The translations under genes were made by a program, and so were the position numbers. 52,038 nt of DNA, from contig CBFFRP010000256.1 in NCBI GenBank assembly GCA_965644295.1, forward strand, positions 1 to 52,038, given 5' to 3'. The stretch is from Paraphysomonas bandaiensis (taxonomy: Eukaryota; Chrysophyceae). Every line of letters begins with the position of its first letter. The stretch's first letter is position 1. Below the pieces are notes generated by a model that saw only the letters and a program-made list of their open reading frames with translations, was not told where the DNA came from and made no database searches. Positions 1 through 13,008 of the stretch are shown here, one piece after another.

Positions 1-408
1 AATAGTTTCTCAATGATTCAATAAGAGAAAAAATATTTAACCTAGTCGAATTGGTTTCATTACCATGTCACACTAGTTTTGGTGTAAAATCCCAGTCAGA
101 GTAATTAATCCCAGAATATATGTATTCCCATAAACACCTAGTCATCCTAAACAACCCAGTCATTGTAAACAGTTAACAATATTTTTGGTCTAAGAAATTA
201 CACCAATAGACTTGGTACCATATAATAGATCCCTTTCCATAAACCACCCATATTTTGACCAGTTTAATTTCAGAGTTCCGTTGCTTACTAATTACTTTCA
301 TCATAATGAGCACAACACAACTCCAGGTAGTCATACAAAAAGCAAAGTCATAATGAATCTACTAAAAGCAAAAGCAGTCATACAACAAGGTCGTCAACAT
401 ATTGTATT
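1..408. other. AT-rich flank without a recognised gene
   Basis: This stretch lies downstream of the LNR-coding end of the metalloprotease locus. I see no frame with protein-like composition and no RNA gene in it. It probably holds the 3' flank of that locus. Confidence 0.5.
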
Positions 409-894
409 TCAATAGTAGACAGGATCCTTGCAGTCATAGCCCTTTTTACCACATTTTTTAGCAGCTTTAGCATCAGAATTTTCCTTGCATGATTCCTCAC
501 AGCAATCACCACCATCCCAACCACATGCAGCAACATTGTGCACGTCATTGGCATCGCATTTTCCATCACCAAGCTTCTTTTCTTTAGCATAGCATAATGA
601 TTGCGTGGGTACAGCACTCCGATGCGCTGAAGGATAGAGCGTAGGCAATGTGATAGGCATTGAAGGCTCAGGAGCTCCTAATGGAGCGTGTGTTGGTGGA
701 ACTGAGATATAAGCAGGATCCTTGCAGTCATAGCCCTTTTTACCACATTTTTTAGCAGCTTTAGCATCAGAATTTTCCTTGCATGATTCCTCACAGCAAT
801 CACCACCATCCCAACCACATGCAGCAACATTGTGCACGTCATTGGCATCGCATTTTCCATCACCAAGCTTCTTTTCTTTAGCATAGCATGTTGA
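409..894 (-). other. Two Lin12/Notch-repeat modules in frame after the TAA of the metalloprotease gene
   Basis: The frame of the metalloprotease continues past its TAA (895-897) for 161 codons and ends with TGA at 409-411. It encodes two almost identical modules, each with the Cys spacing of a Lin12/Notch repeat and the signature ACGWDGGDCC, joined by a Pro/Thr-rich linker. About 195 bp are practically identical between the copies. In the downstream copy the linker reads PTQS with CAA for Gln; in the upstream copy the same codon is TAA. LNR modules are calcium-binding, disulphide-rich and occur in metalloproteases such as pappalysins, so they fit the upstream protein. Either a recent nonsense mutation cut them off or the stop is read through. 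The sequence alone cannot decide. Confidence 0.6.
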
Positions 895-3800
895 TTACGT
901 GGGTACAGTAGTCGCAAGCTCAGAAGGTGATTCAGTAGGTGACATCGTAGGTAATAACAGAGGATGACGTGTAGGCTTGTAAGTGGAGCCTGACGTTGGG
1001 TTAGTACGGAGATGGGATGGAGTTGCAGTTGGTGCAACAGGAGCACATGATGGCGTACATGAAGGTATATGAGATGGGCATGTGGACGGTACACAAGTGG
1101 CACATACTGTCGGTGACACAGTTGGACACACAGTGGAGGGAAGTACAGATGGAGCATCAGTTGAAAACGTGGTGGGTATACACGTGGGGAAAGCAGTCGG
1201 CAATGTTGTGGGATTCGCTAGTAGATAAGTAGAAGGCGGATAAGTCGGAGATATAGTAGGACCCCAAGTTGGATATGATGATGGTATAGATGATGGCATG
1301 GACGTAAAGACCTCGATAGACACAACAGTCGGATCGTTTGTTTCACCAGAAGAATCCGTGGTTTCAACGGATAAGACGTGTCGTCCAGGTGTCATTGATG
1401 ATACCTCAAGTTTTGCTCTTGTACGGTTAGTCAAATAGCCTTCTATATCAGACGCCCAACGAAGGGATGATTCGACTGTACTACCATCCTCCTGATCAAA
1501 CACACGAACATCAAGATCTACTTCGTCGCCAAAGTAATACACTGAATTATTGACTGGAAAAACAATTTTTGCAATAGGTTTATTGTTAGACACATAGATT
1601 TTACTGTCTGATGTGTCACTAGTGGTGTAGAAAGCATCACTAGCAAAAACTCTAAGTAATCCATGTGAAGTTCCACGAAGAGTAGAAGTCGTAATATTGA
1701 GACTAAGGTGTGTATAATTTACTACCAGAGTATCCCATGTACTTCCGTTATCACTGCTATACATTGCATCAAAGAATATATCATCTCCATCCAAATCACT
1801 GGCATTCCACGACAACACAACGTATTCACCGGATAGATATTCACCACCATTTGGATGTGTAACCAATATGGCAGGTGCATGTGACGAGCCCGCAACGTGA
1901 CCAAAGGTCATATCGTCTTCTTGCACCGTTGCGGAAGTCATATTTTCATTATACTTAACAGCAACAGATGCAAAGGCCGTAGAACTTCCGTTAATGTCAT
2001 CTGAAAGCTCAATAAATCCAAATTTCGTGCGGTCGAGTTCTCGATTCTGTGGATTCCATAGTATCAGAGAAAAGTTACCAGGAGGATTCAAAGCCTTCAC
2101 AGTATCTACAGATTCGGTAGTACGAATCTCATGTGTTGATTAGAATAAAATTTCGTCACCTTCCTTTGTAATTAAGAATACAATGTACTTCACTTCTGGA
2201 GAAATAGAAGTCGTCAATCGTCTGTTAGTTTTCAAGTGCAATGATTGTAACGCAGTGTAAAATTCAATATAATTCGCCCCAGATATCCAAGAATAAGCAA
2301 GTCCCTTGGCGTAGTAGCTCATCAGCGCAAAGTGTACGGTGGGATCTACTATGTCGTCAGTAATGATGTTCGAGGAAGACAAACTATATGTGTCCCAGCC
2401 GTACACAAACTCATATTGATCACCAGTTATTGGTCCAATAGTAGCAACTGTCTGCACACCATTTACAACTTCGAAATATTTGTATATTTTCGCACCCAAA
2501 GGAGCTAGTTCCATGCAGCTACCTATAAGTTTCTTGTCGCCATTTCTGGTGACAATTGTTTTGTTCTGAACCGTGTGATGAATACCAACACCATGGGACA
2601 GCTCATGTGCCCCAACGTGTCGATTCCCAAAGTATCCGACGTTGTATTTTGTTCTATCCGTCAATTTAAAAACTGCAGCCATGTCGATTGCAGCCCCGCG
2701 TTCTCTAGGAAATTCACATCCATCGTTACGTTCGGAGCACAAATATCCCTTAAATACACCTATATACAACGTCGAGCTCAAGGCTGAGTTGATTCGTACC
2801 TCCCTGTTCCTAATGATCCATATTTGATAATAGACAGTACGCATACCAGGGACGACTTCGTATCGAAGTGTGCCATGTGGTTTCAGGTCCCAGAGCACCA
2901 TCGTAACTGGCAGTACCGCTTTGAGCTGCTTCTCTAGTTCCACCAAGTCACTAACCTCTTGGCTACCGGGATACTCTAAGTTGAACCATCTCAGTCGAAG
3001 GGGATAGGCTGGTTTAAATGTAAATACCGTTTTACAGTCACTGCTGTCCATATTCCCTCCATCCTCTTTGCAAAGAAGTGGACAGCCGGAATCCAATTGG
3101 ACACTCCATTCTTGTGTTCCCGAGAGTTAGTACGATCCCTCTGAAAATTCGTAGTTAACCGTAGCTTGTTTATCCTTCCGGCGATTGAGTACGTCATCTG
3201 TGATCTCACCAATGATAGCAAGACTCCTGTGAACTTCCAATGTTTCTTGTTTTCCGCTTGACGAAGTATGTTTCAGAGTTAAAGTAACATCCGGAATTGT
3301 CCCTGGGTCACTGCTGGTTCCAGAAGACAGTGTACGCTGAATGTACACCCGAATAAGTGTCCGCTTCCCTTCAACCAAAGGCACAGTACTTTTCAAATTC
3401 TGTGACACCTGTATTGCCTCTATACCCACAACCTCAAATTCCGCCTCACAGCTTGTTGGGCCACTAGTGGGTGGATTCCAAAAGCTTGAAGAACCAGGTA
3501 GCATGTAGCGCCCGTCGCCTAATTGCCTGCCACACACCATTCGTGAAATATCGACCCCATCCAGCCGCACCAAAATATTGTTCAAATAATATTTTTTCCG
3601 GGAAATATAATACACGATTACGACCACATACAGCTACTGTATATACGCTACTACCAACCACCTCCCCGTATATATTAACTTCATTCCACCCACGTACAGC
3701 CCCATCTGTGCTCTCTGGCATTATTCAGGTAGGTAGTCCAGGCAGTAGTGCGCCATCTCCTGTACAGATATGACTGATACCATGTGATGTGGATAGTTTA

Positions 3801-3935
3801 GAAGTGTTTTTGTTGTTGTTTCGTGTGATGTCTGTATGTAACACTCATATCAGTAGAGTGTTGTATATATCGCTTACCTGTCGCTGATAAAGTAGTTGAG
3901 AGTAACAGTAATACTCCTAAGTAACCCCCACACAT
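895..3935 (-). CDS. Secreted metzincin zinc metalloprotease with Ig/Fn3-like domains and Pro/Thr stalk
   Basis: My model has exons 3935-3878, 3714-3622, 3518-3210, 3110-2160 and 2105-895, 873 aa, all introns GT-AG with matching phases. Exon 1 is a clean signal peptide (MCGGYLGVLLLLSTTLSA). A region resembling the 'SVPLV.GK.TLIRVY' segment common in front of such peptidases precedes the catalytic domain, which has the full metzincin site HELSHGVGIHH (HExxHxxGxxH) and a Met-turn (ALMSYY). Then come one or two beta-sandwich domains beginning near HPNGGEYLSGEYVVLSWNAS, and a stalk rich in SPT/PT. The 54-nt intron 2106-2159 removes an in-frame TAA at 2140. The intron 3111-3209 (99 nt, TACTAAC before AAG) removes a TAA at 3127, but the same 33 codons also read like protein, so this intron is the least certain. 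Likely extracellular. The 5' exons rest on splice signals only. Confidence 0.7.
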
Positions 3936-4707
3936 CTCCTCGTTAGTTAGTTGACTATAGAGACAATGATGGGTGTGTATTGGGTTAATAAGATACCCTC
4001 CATATATACAGAGGCAGGTGCGTGCCTTATACATGTATGTACAGAGTACGTACAGCAGGGGCGTGTGGTTTGCAAGAAAACTCCAGGTTTTTTCCGCCTC
4101 GTCCAGACCGCCGCAACAAAAACATGACAAAGGCGCCTAGCAGCTCCGTATAAAGAATAGAAATCAGGAAATTATATAAAAATGGAGTATATTATATAGA
4201 AATCCGGAAATAGAGAGATAGTGGCGTTTTTTCAGTATTTGTAGTACTGTATGTATATCTCTTGTGATAAATGAACTAGGAATTCCTACTGCTGTATAGT
4301 GCCATTATTACATCCCATATTTTCAGAATTTTGAGAGTGAAAATTGGTTATTTTTACGAAAATGTGGGGTATCTATTTTTATGTACACCACCATATAAAC
4401 TCCTGCGTATCTTCTGACGTATGATCAATAGGACAATAGGACAATATAGGACAACAATATGCATCATGCAACCTATACATAGTATATGCACAAACATCGT
4501 ATCTTCTGACGTATGATCAACAGGACAATAGGACAATATAGGACAACAATATGCATCATGCAACCTATATACATGTACATGACTCATAGTTAGCCAAAGA
4601 TATATCTTCCCACAACAACAAGGTTGCCACTAGTAGATATATATCACCCCCCTGCAACTACTTTCAAAGCTGCATTTCCTTGTCATACTATCAACTAATT
4701 CAGTAGG
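3936..4707. other. Intergenic region with short tandem repeat
   Basis: This is the shared upstream region of the divergent metalloprotease (minus) and unknown paralog (plus) genes. At about 4406-4575 a unit of about 92 bp occurs nearly twice (core gacgtatgatcaayaggaca, then gacaacaatatgcatcatg), and degenerate copies return at 6787-6935 before the second paralog. A separate stretch at about 4054-4118 matches the reverse strand near 46.45-46.52 kb. I see no gene here. Confidence 0.5.
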
Positions 4708-5364
4708 ATGGAAAATCAATACATTGAATCGATCTGGGATGATCTTATTGGAGATGTAACAATTAAAAATCTTGTTGAACCGACCCTGCAAGTTATTCCC
4801 AGAAATAATGAAATACGAGGGACTACTGGACTATATTGTCGATCTTACAACAAGGCACACAAAGAACATCAGTTCAACTTGTTACTCTATCGAATAGAGG
4901 ATATTGAACCATATATGAATGACAGAGCACAGACGTTGCATTTAGCGGCCCTTGAAAAGTTTTCCACAGACTATAATATGAAACTGTCGTGGTGCTTGGG
5001 ATTTGCAATTGACGAAGACAGAATTGTCAAGCGAAACTCTTGCAGCAATGTGAAAAGCACTAATTCCAGAAAACTGCCAAACGACATGTACCTGAAACTT
5101 GTTCGAGTTCTAGAAAGAGCTGGTTTATCTGTTCGAGGCGACAATGAAAGTGTCCAGGAAGTTGTAAGCCTTATGAGAACGTTAAATATAAGGCGACCTA
5201 CAGTCAGACCTCCCGTCAGACCTCCCGTCACACCTCCCGCCACACCTCCCGTAGATGAACGGCCGTGGCCAGCCCTTACCAGTCGTTACAAGCCATGTAA
5301 ACATTGTGAGAAAAGAGGGCGCGGCAAATTCTGTACATATCATCAAAAACTCCAAGCAATTTAA
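4708..5364 (+). CDS. Unknown 218-aa protein with C-terminal C2CH zinc knuckle, copy 1
   Basis: This is a single-exon frame from ATG to TAA. I do not recognise the family. The N-terminal 140 residues look like a globular alpha/beta fold with many charged and aromatic residues. Next comes a low-complexity linker of PPV/PPA triplets (about residues 168-185), then the conserved stretch DERPWPALTSRY and a knuckle CKHC-x8-CTYH that could bind one zinc ion. A paralog starts 2365 bp downstream (7073-7717), and the two also share about 150 bp of 5' flank and about 300 bp of 3' flank, so the unit was duplicated as a block. Divergence is concentrated around the linker, while the knuckle and N-terminus are kept, which argues for a translated gene. 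Function unknown; nucleic-acid binding is only a guess. Confidence 0.65.
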   Translation: MENQYIESIWDDLIGDVTIKNLVEPTLQVIPRNNEIRGTTGLYCRSYNKAHKEHQFNLLLYRIEDIEPYMNDRAQTLHLAALEKFSTDYNMKLSWCLGFAIDEDRIVKRNSCSNVKSTNSRKLPNDMYLKLVRVLERAGLSVRGDNESVQEVVSLMRTLNIRRPTVRPPVRPPVTPPATPPVDERPWPALTSRYKPCKHCEKRGRGKFCTYHQKLQAI

Positions 5365-5582
5365 CTTGTCATTATTGCTACAGTTCCTCAAAATTTGAAA
5401 ACTATTCTCGAGTATATTCGACCTAGACAAAATTGTGTTATTACCTTCACACTATAGCTGGTGTAAAACAATTTGACTAGGTTGAATAGTACTTCCCTAT
5501 GTAATAAGTAATAAGTATTGTACCAATTTTTATTGCCGTGTTTACCATTGACATTGTATTAAAACTTAAATATACCACTATG

Positions 5583-7072
5583 AGTAATTATACCAACATC
5601 AATCATCTATCGTATCACGCTAGTCCATTACTAAAATGTAGTGAATATCTTATTACAAATAATAGGTGTCTAAAAGTCCTAAGTCCTAGCAAGTACCAAG
5701 ATGCAACTATTTCCGCAATAAGTCTATCGCGCAATGCTAACATAGCTCAACGAGTCTGTAGCAGATTTATCGAAGTTACTAGAGTATCTATAATAATTCA
5801 TTGGGAACTACTTCGCTTTTTATTCAGTAAAAGGTCAATAAAGAGCATAGTACGTGAACAGGAAAAATATACAGCCATGTCATACAGCCATCTAAATCGT
5901 ACAGCTTAGCATTAAGCGATATTATATTACACACCGTTCAGAATTTTTATCACAAACAGCCATTCTGCATATCATTACACAACATGGTACATATTTACTA
6001 CTTCACCACAAGAAGGAACAGGGGCAACCAAGCGCTTGTGTCGCCTAGGCATCCTCTTGCACCGGGAAGTATAAACATCATTGCATCTACAACAACATTA
6101 CAAACCATCACACCATTCAGCATCTCATAGCATCTACAATCAAATCATATACCATCACACAACATAGTACATTCATGTGCGTTCCAGTGAATGTTCCTGC
6201 ATTACGTATGTAGCCTATCATACGAAAATTAAAACAAGCAATTGGATGAATACAGACAAAGTGAGGCCCAACAGTGATATGTGATAATAATAATCCACCA
6301 TATTGTGTACACCACCCTATCCGTAACATACCATACCATACCACAATCTACAGCCCTTTCCAGTTACTCTCTATACAGCCTTATATATAGTCAACCTCGT
6401 CCACTAACTGCATATCACATCTCACAGCTCATGAAATAAGATGATAGGAACATGTTGTCACCTGGCATTCAAGCACTTATGAATGTTTATCTGCTGCATA
6501 TGGCTGTCTCGTCATATACATATACTCGATGCATGCCATGCACTCTGCTGATATGTAACCACAGCCTATCATCCTAAAATCATACCAACCAATTGGATCA
6601 CTCCATGGGAGCACTTGCTGTGCGGTTTTTGTGTAGTAAAACAAGGAGGAGGGTGCGGGCTGTGGCACCTAAAGCAAGTTTGCTGTTAGAAATCCCAAAA
6701 TAAAAATAAAAATTGAGTATATAATATAAAACTCCGGATATTTAGAAATAGTGGCATTTTTTTTCAAATATAAAGATGATGTTTTAGCGTATCTTGTGAC
6801 GTATGATCAATAGGACATTATAGGACAACAACATGCATCATGCAGGCTTTACAGTATATGCCTCCATACCATGTACAGCAGACTGCATGAACACTTGGAC
6901 ATTATAGGACAACAATATGCATCATGCAACCTATATACATGTACATGACTCATAGTTAGCCAAAGATATATCTTCCCACAACAACAAGGTTGCCACTAGT
7001 AGATATATATCACCCCCCTGCAACTACTTTCAACCTGCATTTCCTTGTCATACTATCAACTAATTCAGTAGG
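5583..7072. other. Intergenic region between the two paralogs
   Basis: The first about 85 bp still match the 3' flank of the second paralog unit. A degenerate LINE-tail motif is visible near 5675-5720 (cctagcaagtaccaagatgc) and another degenerate one near 6010-6060. Sequence around 6209-6245 is repeated imperfectly near 6556-6600. The last 290 bp carry the duplicated promoter-side repeats of the second paralog. I see no convincing gene. Confidence 0.45.
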
Positions 7073-7717
7073 ATGGAAAATCAATACATTGAATCGATCT
7101 GGGATGATCTTATTGGAGATGTAACCATTAAAAATTTTGTTGAACCGACCCTGCAAGTTATTCCCAGAAATAAAGATATACGAGGGACTACTGGACTATA
7201 TTGTCGATCTTACAACAAGGCACACAGAGAACATCAGTTCAACTTGCTACTCTATCGAATAGAGGATATTGAACCATATAGGAAGGGCAAAGCAAAGACG
7301 TGGCATTTAGCGGCCCTTAAAAAGTTTTCCACAGACTATAATATGAAACTGTCGTGGTGCTTGGGATTTGCAATAGACGATGACGGAATAGTCAAGCGAA
7401 ACTCTTGCGGCAATGTGAAAAGCACTAATTTCAGAACAATGCCAGACGATATGTACCTGAAACTTGTTCAAGTTCTAGAAAGAGCTAAATTATCTGTTAA
7501 AGCCGACAAAAGTTTTCTTCAGAGAACTCTTGATGCTATGAAAAGGTTAACTCTAAGGCGACCTACAGTCAAACCTCCCGTCACACCACCCGCCACACCT
7601 CCCGTAGATGAACGGCCGTGGCCAGCCCTTACCAGTCGTTACAAGCCATGTAAACATTGTGAGAAAAGAGGGCGCGGCCAATTCTGTGGGGTTCATCAAA
7701 AACCCCAAGCACTTTAA
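7073..7717 (+). CDS. Unknown 214-aa protein with C-terminal C2CH zinc knuckle, copy 2
   Basis: This is the tandem paralog of the gene at 4708-5364 with the same start, same single-exon structure and TAA at the equivalent place. Most of the N-terminal 140 residues are identical. Differences cluster at residues 80-95 and 140-165, and the PPV linker is one PPVR unit shorter. The knuckle is CKHC-x8-CGVH, so all four candidate ligands are kept. The unit is followed by about 300 bp that match the 3' flank of copy 1, with indels of 15, 3 and about 7 nt. The 7-nt indel shifts the frame and shows that this flank is not coding. Family and function are not recognised. Confidence 0.65.
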   Translation: MENQYIESIWDDLIGDVTIKNFVEPTLQVIPRNKDIRGTTGLYCRSYNKAHREHQFNLLLYRIEDIEPYRKGKAKTWHLAALKKFSTDYNMKLSWCLGFAIDDDGIVKRNSCGNVKSTNFRTMPDDMYLKLVQVLERAKLSVKADKSFLQRTLDAMKRLTLRRPTVKPPVTPPATPPVDERPWPALTSRYKPCKHCEKRGRGQFCGVHQKPQAL

Positions 7718-8049
7718 CTTGTCATTATTGCTACAGTTCCTCAAAATTTGAAAACTATTCTCGAGTATATTCGACCTAGCTAAAATTGTGTTATTACCTT
7801 CACACTATAGCTGGTGTAAAACGTCAGTAATGTTATCAATTTGACTAGTAGGTTGAATAATACTTCCCTATGTAATAAGTGTTGTACCAATTTTTATTGC
7901 CGTGTTTAACATCGACATTGTATTAAAACATGAATATACCACTATGAGTAATTATACCAACATCAATCATCTATCGTATCACGGTAGTCCATCACTAAAA
8001 TGTAATAAATGTCTTATTACAAGTAATAGGGATTAGCTAAAATTGTTAT

Positions 8050-8530
8050 TAGCAACAATAGGGACTCAAAAGTCAGTGCTTAACGCATATCCTACTCTTT
8101 AACGCTAGGAAGCTGCGTTTGCGTCCTAGCAAGCACCAAGATGAAACTACCTCCGCTTCAACTTTCAACTCTATCACTCAAAGCAATTGAGTGAGCAAGC
8201 AGAGTGTTGATATATCTGATATCTGCTGACTTCAGAATTATTGAGTCCTTAGGGTAAACAGTCCGGATGTTTGACTTCATCAGGCAGCTGAATACCCCGG
8301 ATGCTCTTGAGGTGATCCATTCCCGTATACCTGTTTATTCGTCAACGCCCAAAGACGTCTATACAAGTGACACTTATAAAAGTGTCTTTTGTATCACACA
8401 AGCATTTTTGGTTTTGAGTGGACAGAAAACTATCTGCTAACCATATATGCTGCTCACGTTAGTTTCCCGGAGAATTATTTTCACTTAGCCGCCCTAACAC
8501 CAGTCTGACTTTTTTGAGGATATATAATAA
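8050..8530 (+). repeat. Dispersed repeat copy containing a LINE-tail motif
   Basis: It starts near the core 'gcaagcaccaagatg' motif (about 8100-8150) and runs through conserved blocks such as 'tatctgctgacttcag', 'gtttattcgtcaacgccc' and 'ttagtttcccggagaa'. A clearly related copy lies at 38461-38910. Partial copies in the other orientation lie at about 32370-32500 and 34500-34660. Non-coding in all copies I compared. Confidence 0.6.
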
Positions 8531-8720
8531 AAGTCTTTTTATTTAGCAATAGGCGTTAAAAACCTGCACCAATGCAGTGGCTAGTTGAGTGCTAGACATA
8601 CCATTTAGACCTCTACCCATAACTAATCAGCACAAATTCTATTATCCTACTATTATCCTAAGAAGCTGCTTGTGCGTCGCCGCAAGCGCCAAGGTGCGAC
8701 CACTTCCGTTCTTAATGTGG
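8520..8720 (+). repeat. Repeat with an inverted partner at 14930-15120
   Basis: The segment from 'aataaaagtctttttatttagc' (about 8526) to the core 'gcttgtgcgtcgccgcaagc' and the following gacc-rich end is present as a reverse complement at about 14930-15115 with high identity. It overlaps the 3' end of the LINE-like fragment to its right and is probably the 3' tail of that element. Confidence 0.6.
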
Positions 8721-9705
8721 ATTGTGAGTTTCGCCATGATCGTGTGTCCTAGGACTCCCTAGCGGGTGTGATCAGGGGGTCTCCCCTTGGGATGATATTC
8801 CACCAGGCTCTGAGGTACAGGGTTCTGTATTAAGATCCTGAGTGTACCGAGTGCTAGATGTGTGTGCTGAGAGGTGGGTGGTGTGGTGGAATGTGGTGTT
8901 GTCTCAATGCACCGTTTGGGCCTTAGACATAGGTAGAGTTGCCGGAGACGGCGTCGTTGTCGAGTGCATGAAGGTTTCATGGGGGCCGGTGATATGTTCC
9001 TGTGTGTATGAGTGGTGCGGGTCGTGTGTGCGGTGGGCGGTGGTCCAGTCTCGGGTCGTCTGCGGACTCCTAGTAACCGTAGCACACTTGGGCGTTTCCA
9101 TTTCTACGTTTATGACGCGGTCGCGGGAGCTCGAGCTGTGCAGTGGTGATGATGCCTGTCCAGAATCTCTCCACCTGTGGGAAGGAGGGGTTCAAGGCCC
9201 TGCTAGAGAGCCGCTCTAGCGCATTGGTGGTCCAGTGGGGTACGTCCTGATCTCTCAGTACCTCTTGAAGCGCGTTTTTTTGGCTGTGAAAGGCAGTTTC
9301 CCGTATCTGAGTGATGGTGTCATTTGTGCAGTCTAGACACATGTGCTTGAGTGAGTCTAGTCGAAAGCCGCAGTCGGAACATGCGGCTTTGGCCAGGTCG
9401 AGACCGTGCTTGGTTTTAGCCCGGTTTCTCCCTATGCTGAAAGATTTGTCCCATGTCAATGCTTCATTGAGCACTCTCTGGCGTAGGTGTGAACTATCTT
9501 TATTCTTTGATGGACCACCGTCTGCTTGTGCCAGTTTGCGCGAAAGTAGTGCCCCGCTGTCTGTCCAATATCCAGATGCCCGGTTGGGAATGTGACCGTA
9601 GCGTTGATCTCTAAGTGCAGTGTAGGTCTCCAGCGAAATACAAATATTATACGCCCACGAAACTGTAGAACTTGAAGAGCAACAGTAATCGCGAGTTATT
9701 ATCGG
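8660..9705 (-). mobile_element. 5'-truncated LINE-like retrotransposon fragment
   Basis: The minus strand holds remnants of an element protein. A frame open from about 9705 to 9070 contains ASGYWTDSGALLSRKL, then GRNRAKTKHG, then a C-x2-C...H-x4-C cluster (CSDCG...LKHMCLDC) typical of the zinc finger after a LINE reverse transcriptase, and QVERFWTGIITTAQL. After a frameshift another frame (9085-8759) continues to KGRPPDHTR. The fragment at 32605-33530 is homologous, with QVERYWTGHITATQL and KGRPP. Base composition is more GC-rich than the host genes. No reverse transcriptase core is left, so this is a dead 3' piece. Assignment to non-LTR elements rests on the zinc-finger layout and 5' truncation. 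Confidence 0.6.
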
Positions 9706-10021
9706 GCATTATACGCAAATGAGTATAAGAGAAATACTGTGCATAATATCCAATCACTATGATAAACACAGTGACCAACGATACTGACACTTACTAGAGT
9801 GATATTACGAATTACAACGCACCACGTGATGTTTTAAAGCTTATAGACTAATTGGAATCACCAATACGACAGCATCAACACAGTAGGAAGCCATTTAGTT
9901 AGTTGCACAAAAAGTAATTTGTTTGGTAAATGAAAAATAGGCAATACTTCGTTACAGAGAAATATCAAAATTACAACTGTATTATCAATATGAATATATT
10001 TCTAGATAGAGAGACAACTGA
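9706..10021. other. AT-rich spacer without recognised features
   Basis: This lies between the LINE fragment and the 3' end of the lysyl-tRNA synthetase gene. I see only AT-rich sequence that probably includes the 3' UTR of the synthetase. Confidence 0.4.
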
Positions 10022-12359
<2,338 letters not shown>

Positions 12360-12632
12360 GGTTGGTGATGTATAATTATGAAGGAGTGTGATAATGACTT
12401 GGATGGATATACATATACATATATATGCCACTCATGTACACATGTATCCATATGTGGGGATGTATATATGAGTGGCATACAGCCATTGATAAACTTCTAC
12501 TTCATTTTGTGTGGCTCACAAATCAACTAGATGATGACATCACCAGCAGTACCGTATTATAGATTTTATATCGAATCATAATGAAATGATTGGTGTAGGA
12601 TCAATATTGTAACTGTTGTAGGGAGGGAAGAT
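12360..12632. other. Divergent intergenic region
   Basis: Upstream of the lysyl-tRNA synthetase start there is a palindromic stretch around 12420-12480 where 'atatatgccactcatgtac' meets its inverted form 'atatatgagtggcatac'. It is a possible regulatory hairpin or a small fold-back element. Nothing else is recognised. Confidence 0.4.
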
Positions 12633-13008
12633 ATGATTCGACAGGAAGCTATGCATCAGATGCTTTATATGCAAGAACAAAACGATGGAACAAGTACTCC
12701 TCGTTCAAGAAGTAGCAAGAGATTCTGGAGTGTGACCAGAAAAAAGATCAATCGTTTCACGAAGAATGATAGAGCTGGAGAGAATTATAATATCGGTTCC
12801 CGAAGTTTAACGTGGAAGCATAATTGTAAGGTACGAGGCTATGTGCTTGACTAGATACCTCAGAAGTGTTTGTGCTCATATTTGTGAGATGAAAAATAGA
12901 TATTGAGTCACTTGTAGCTTCGAGTCCATGAACCGCACAGTAGACAAAGATGATACATTCATGGATAAATATGGTTGGCCGTCCAGCCATGAGTGGCATT
13001 CATCATGA
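12633..13008 (+). CDS. Small hypothetical protein, two exons
   Basis: Exon 12633-12825, intron 12826-12940 (115 nt, GTAAGG to GCACAG) and exon 12941-13008 ending in TGA give about 86 aa. The protein is basic in the first half (SRSSKRFWSVTRKKINRFTK) and ends DKYGWPSSHEWHSS. I do not recognise it. The evidence is a good donor, matching phase and an exon 2 that only makes sense when spliced. No homologue is known to me and the ORF is short, so this is tentative. Confidence 0.3.

Noticed and set aside
895-3129. Non-standard code with TAA=Gln, suggested by three in-frame TAA codons in the metalloprotease
   Set aside because: Calmodulin and uL23 end with TAA at their canonical last residue and the GTPase with TAG after its CaaX box. 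Two of the three TAA codons fall inside plausible introns.
5365-5582. Extension of the unknown paralogs beyond their TAA
   Set aside because: The two copies differ by a 7-nt indel downstream, so the shared frame is not maintained.
5538-5909. 123-codon frame downstream of paralog 1
   Set aside because: Not conserved in the duplicated unit at 7.9-8.1 kb and without protein-like features.
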